Source of the DNA: Bacteroidota bacterium
Lineage (GTDB): Bacteria > Bacteroidota > Ignavibacteria > Ignavibacteriales > Melioribacteraceae
Direction of reading: 5' to 3'
NCBI GenBank assembly: GCA_018829205.1
Contig: JAHJUE010000035.1
Location: 144,623 to 208,622, forward strand
DNA length: 64,000 bases
Part shown: piece after piece, positions 63,835 through 64,000 of the stretch
Layout of the letters: each line of letters starts with the position of its first letter
Position numbering within the stretch: the first letter of the stretch is position 1
The notes under the pieces: generated by a model
What the model saw: the letters and a program-made list of their open reading frames with translations, nothing else
What the model was told of the DNA's origin: nothing
The model's database searches: none
Position numbers and translations under genes: made by a program

Positions 63835-63870
63835 ATTTTAAATATTTTTTTGTTCTTAGATAAATAAAGT

Positions 63871-63937
63871 GATAGAGCGTCCCGATTGCCATCGGGAAGG
63901 TTGAGGGTTCTCCCGATGAATCGGGATTCCGGGTGTA
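63871..63937 (+). pseudogene. truncated tRNA-Arg copy with hairpin replacements
   Basis: This is a partial copy of the tRNA-Arg gene. It matches from GATAGAGCG of the D-arm. The 17-base anticodon arm (63726-63742 in the intact gene) is replaced by TCCCGAT-TGCC-ATCGGGA (63880-63897). Then AGGTTGAGGGTTC matches again. GAATCC is replaced by TCCCGAT-GA-ATCGGGA (63911-63926), and TTCCGGGTGTA matches to the end. The acceptor 5' strand is absent, so it cannot make a normal tRNA. Confidence 0.85.
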
Positions 63938-64000
63938 CAAAGATAATTTTTAATGTTGAATTATGAATGCTAAATTGAAAACTCGATTTAGCATTTTTTA

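Larger units (their letters stand above)
63771..64000 (+). repeat. 165-bp-spaced tandem duplication of the tRNA-Arg 3' region
   Basis: Bases 63771-63835 recur without change at 63936-64000, including the terminator, and the duplication reaches the window edge. The offset of 165 is accounted for exactly by an offset of 154 at GATAGAGCG, plus 1 base from the first hairpin and 10 from the second. Confidence 0.85.

Noticed and set aside
1..64000. CRISPR arrays, rRNA genes or prophage
   Set aside because: No regular repeat-spacer pattern, rRNA-like sequence or phage structural genes were seen anywhere in the window.

Overview
The window is AT-rich bacterial DNA with tightly packed, often overlapping genes. 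Several features point to the Bacteroidota/Chlorobiota group, most plausibly an Ignavibacteria-like anaerobe. Both tRNA genes are preceded by Bacteroidota-type promoters (TTG, 19-20 nt, TAnnTTTG). There are LPS-type GT9 glycosyltransferases, lipoprotein and outer-membrane-type secreted proteins, a DUF5020 protein and 800-residue FtsX/MacB permeases. Large [FeFe]-hydrogenase loci suggest fermentative or H2-cycling metabolism. The lineage is inferred from style, not from a marker search.

Layout: (1) 17-3240, three GT9 heptosyltransferase-like genes, then a homocysteine methyltransferase-like gene and ispE. (2) 5171-18958, minus strand: a large hydrogenase locus. Two paralogous HydABC-type trimeric [FeFe] hydrogenases flank a signalling block, made of a sensory [FeFe]-hydrogenase fused to a histidine kinase, two stand-alone receiver proteins and a REC-PAS-kinase; a membrane histidine kinase follows a terminator. 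No maturase genes (hydE, hydF, hydG) are present. (3) 19223-31743: CDF transporter, ABC-F protein, nudC, a secreted DUF1579-like protein, an unrecognised two-gene unit (24579-27644) whose large protein looks like an ATPase-dead SNF2 helicase with an Mrr-like tail, a GNAT acetyltransferase, a pabB-pabC fusion and an MFS sugar-type transporter. (4) 31815-40493: CPBP protease, FtsX permease, lipoprotein esterase, two secreted unknowns, an NtrC-type regulator, and a RAYT transposase embedded in palindromes. (5) 40550-51639, minus strand: purD, a GT4 gene, guaB, an acyl-CoA dehydrogenase, and a compact run purC-DUF971-pgsA-pgpA-cinA-thpR-recA-recX. (6) 51878-54110: POT-like transporter and two small proteins; tRNA-Phe. 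(7) 54539-63165, minus strand: uraA-DUF5020-NCS2 purine permease, and glmS followed by a cDPGS-like GTPase, arcC and arcB. (8) 63186-64000: tRNA-Arg(ACG) followed by a 5'-truncated tandem copy whose anticodon arm and T-loop region are replaced by the same short hairpin.

How the genes may work together: the hydrogenase locus can couple NAD(P)H and ferredoxin oxidation to H2 formation (or the reverse), and the sensor kinase in the same operon probably reports H2 or redox state to receiver proteins that lack DNA-binding domains. The OTC-carbamate kinase pair makes ATP from carbamoyl phosphate, and the neighbouring nucleobase permeases suggest feeding from purine or pyrimidine degradation. The items most worth follow-up are the dead-SNF2/Mrr-like two-gene unit, the sensor hydrogenase-kinase operon, the RAYT with its palindromes, and the hairpin-replaced tRNA-Arg copy.
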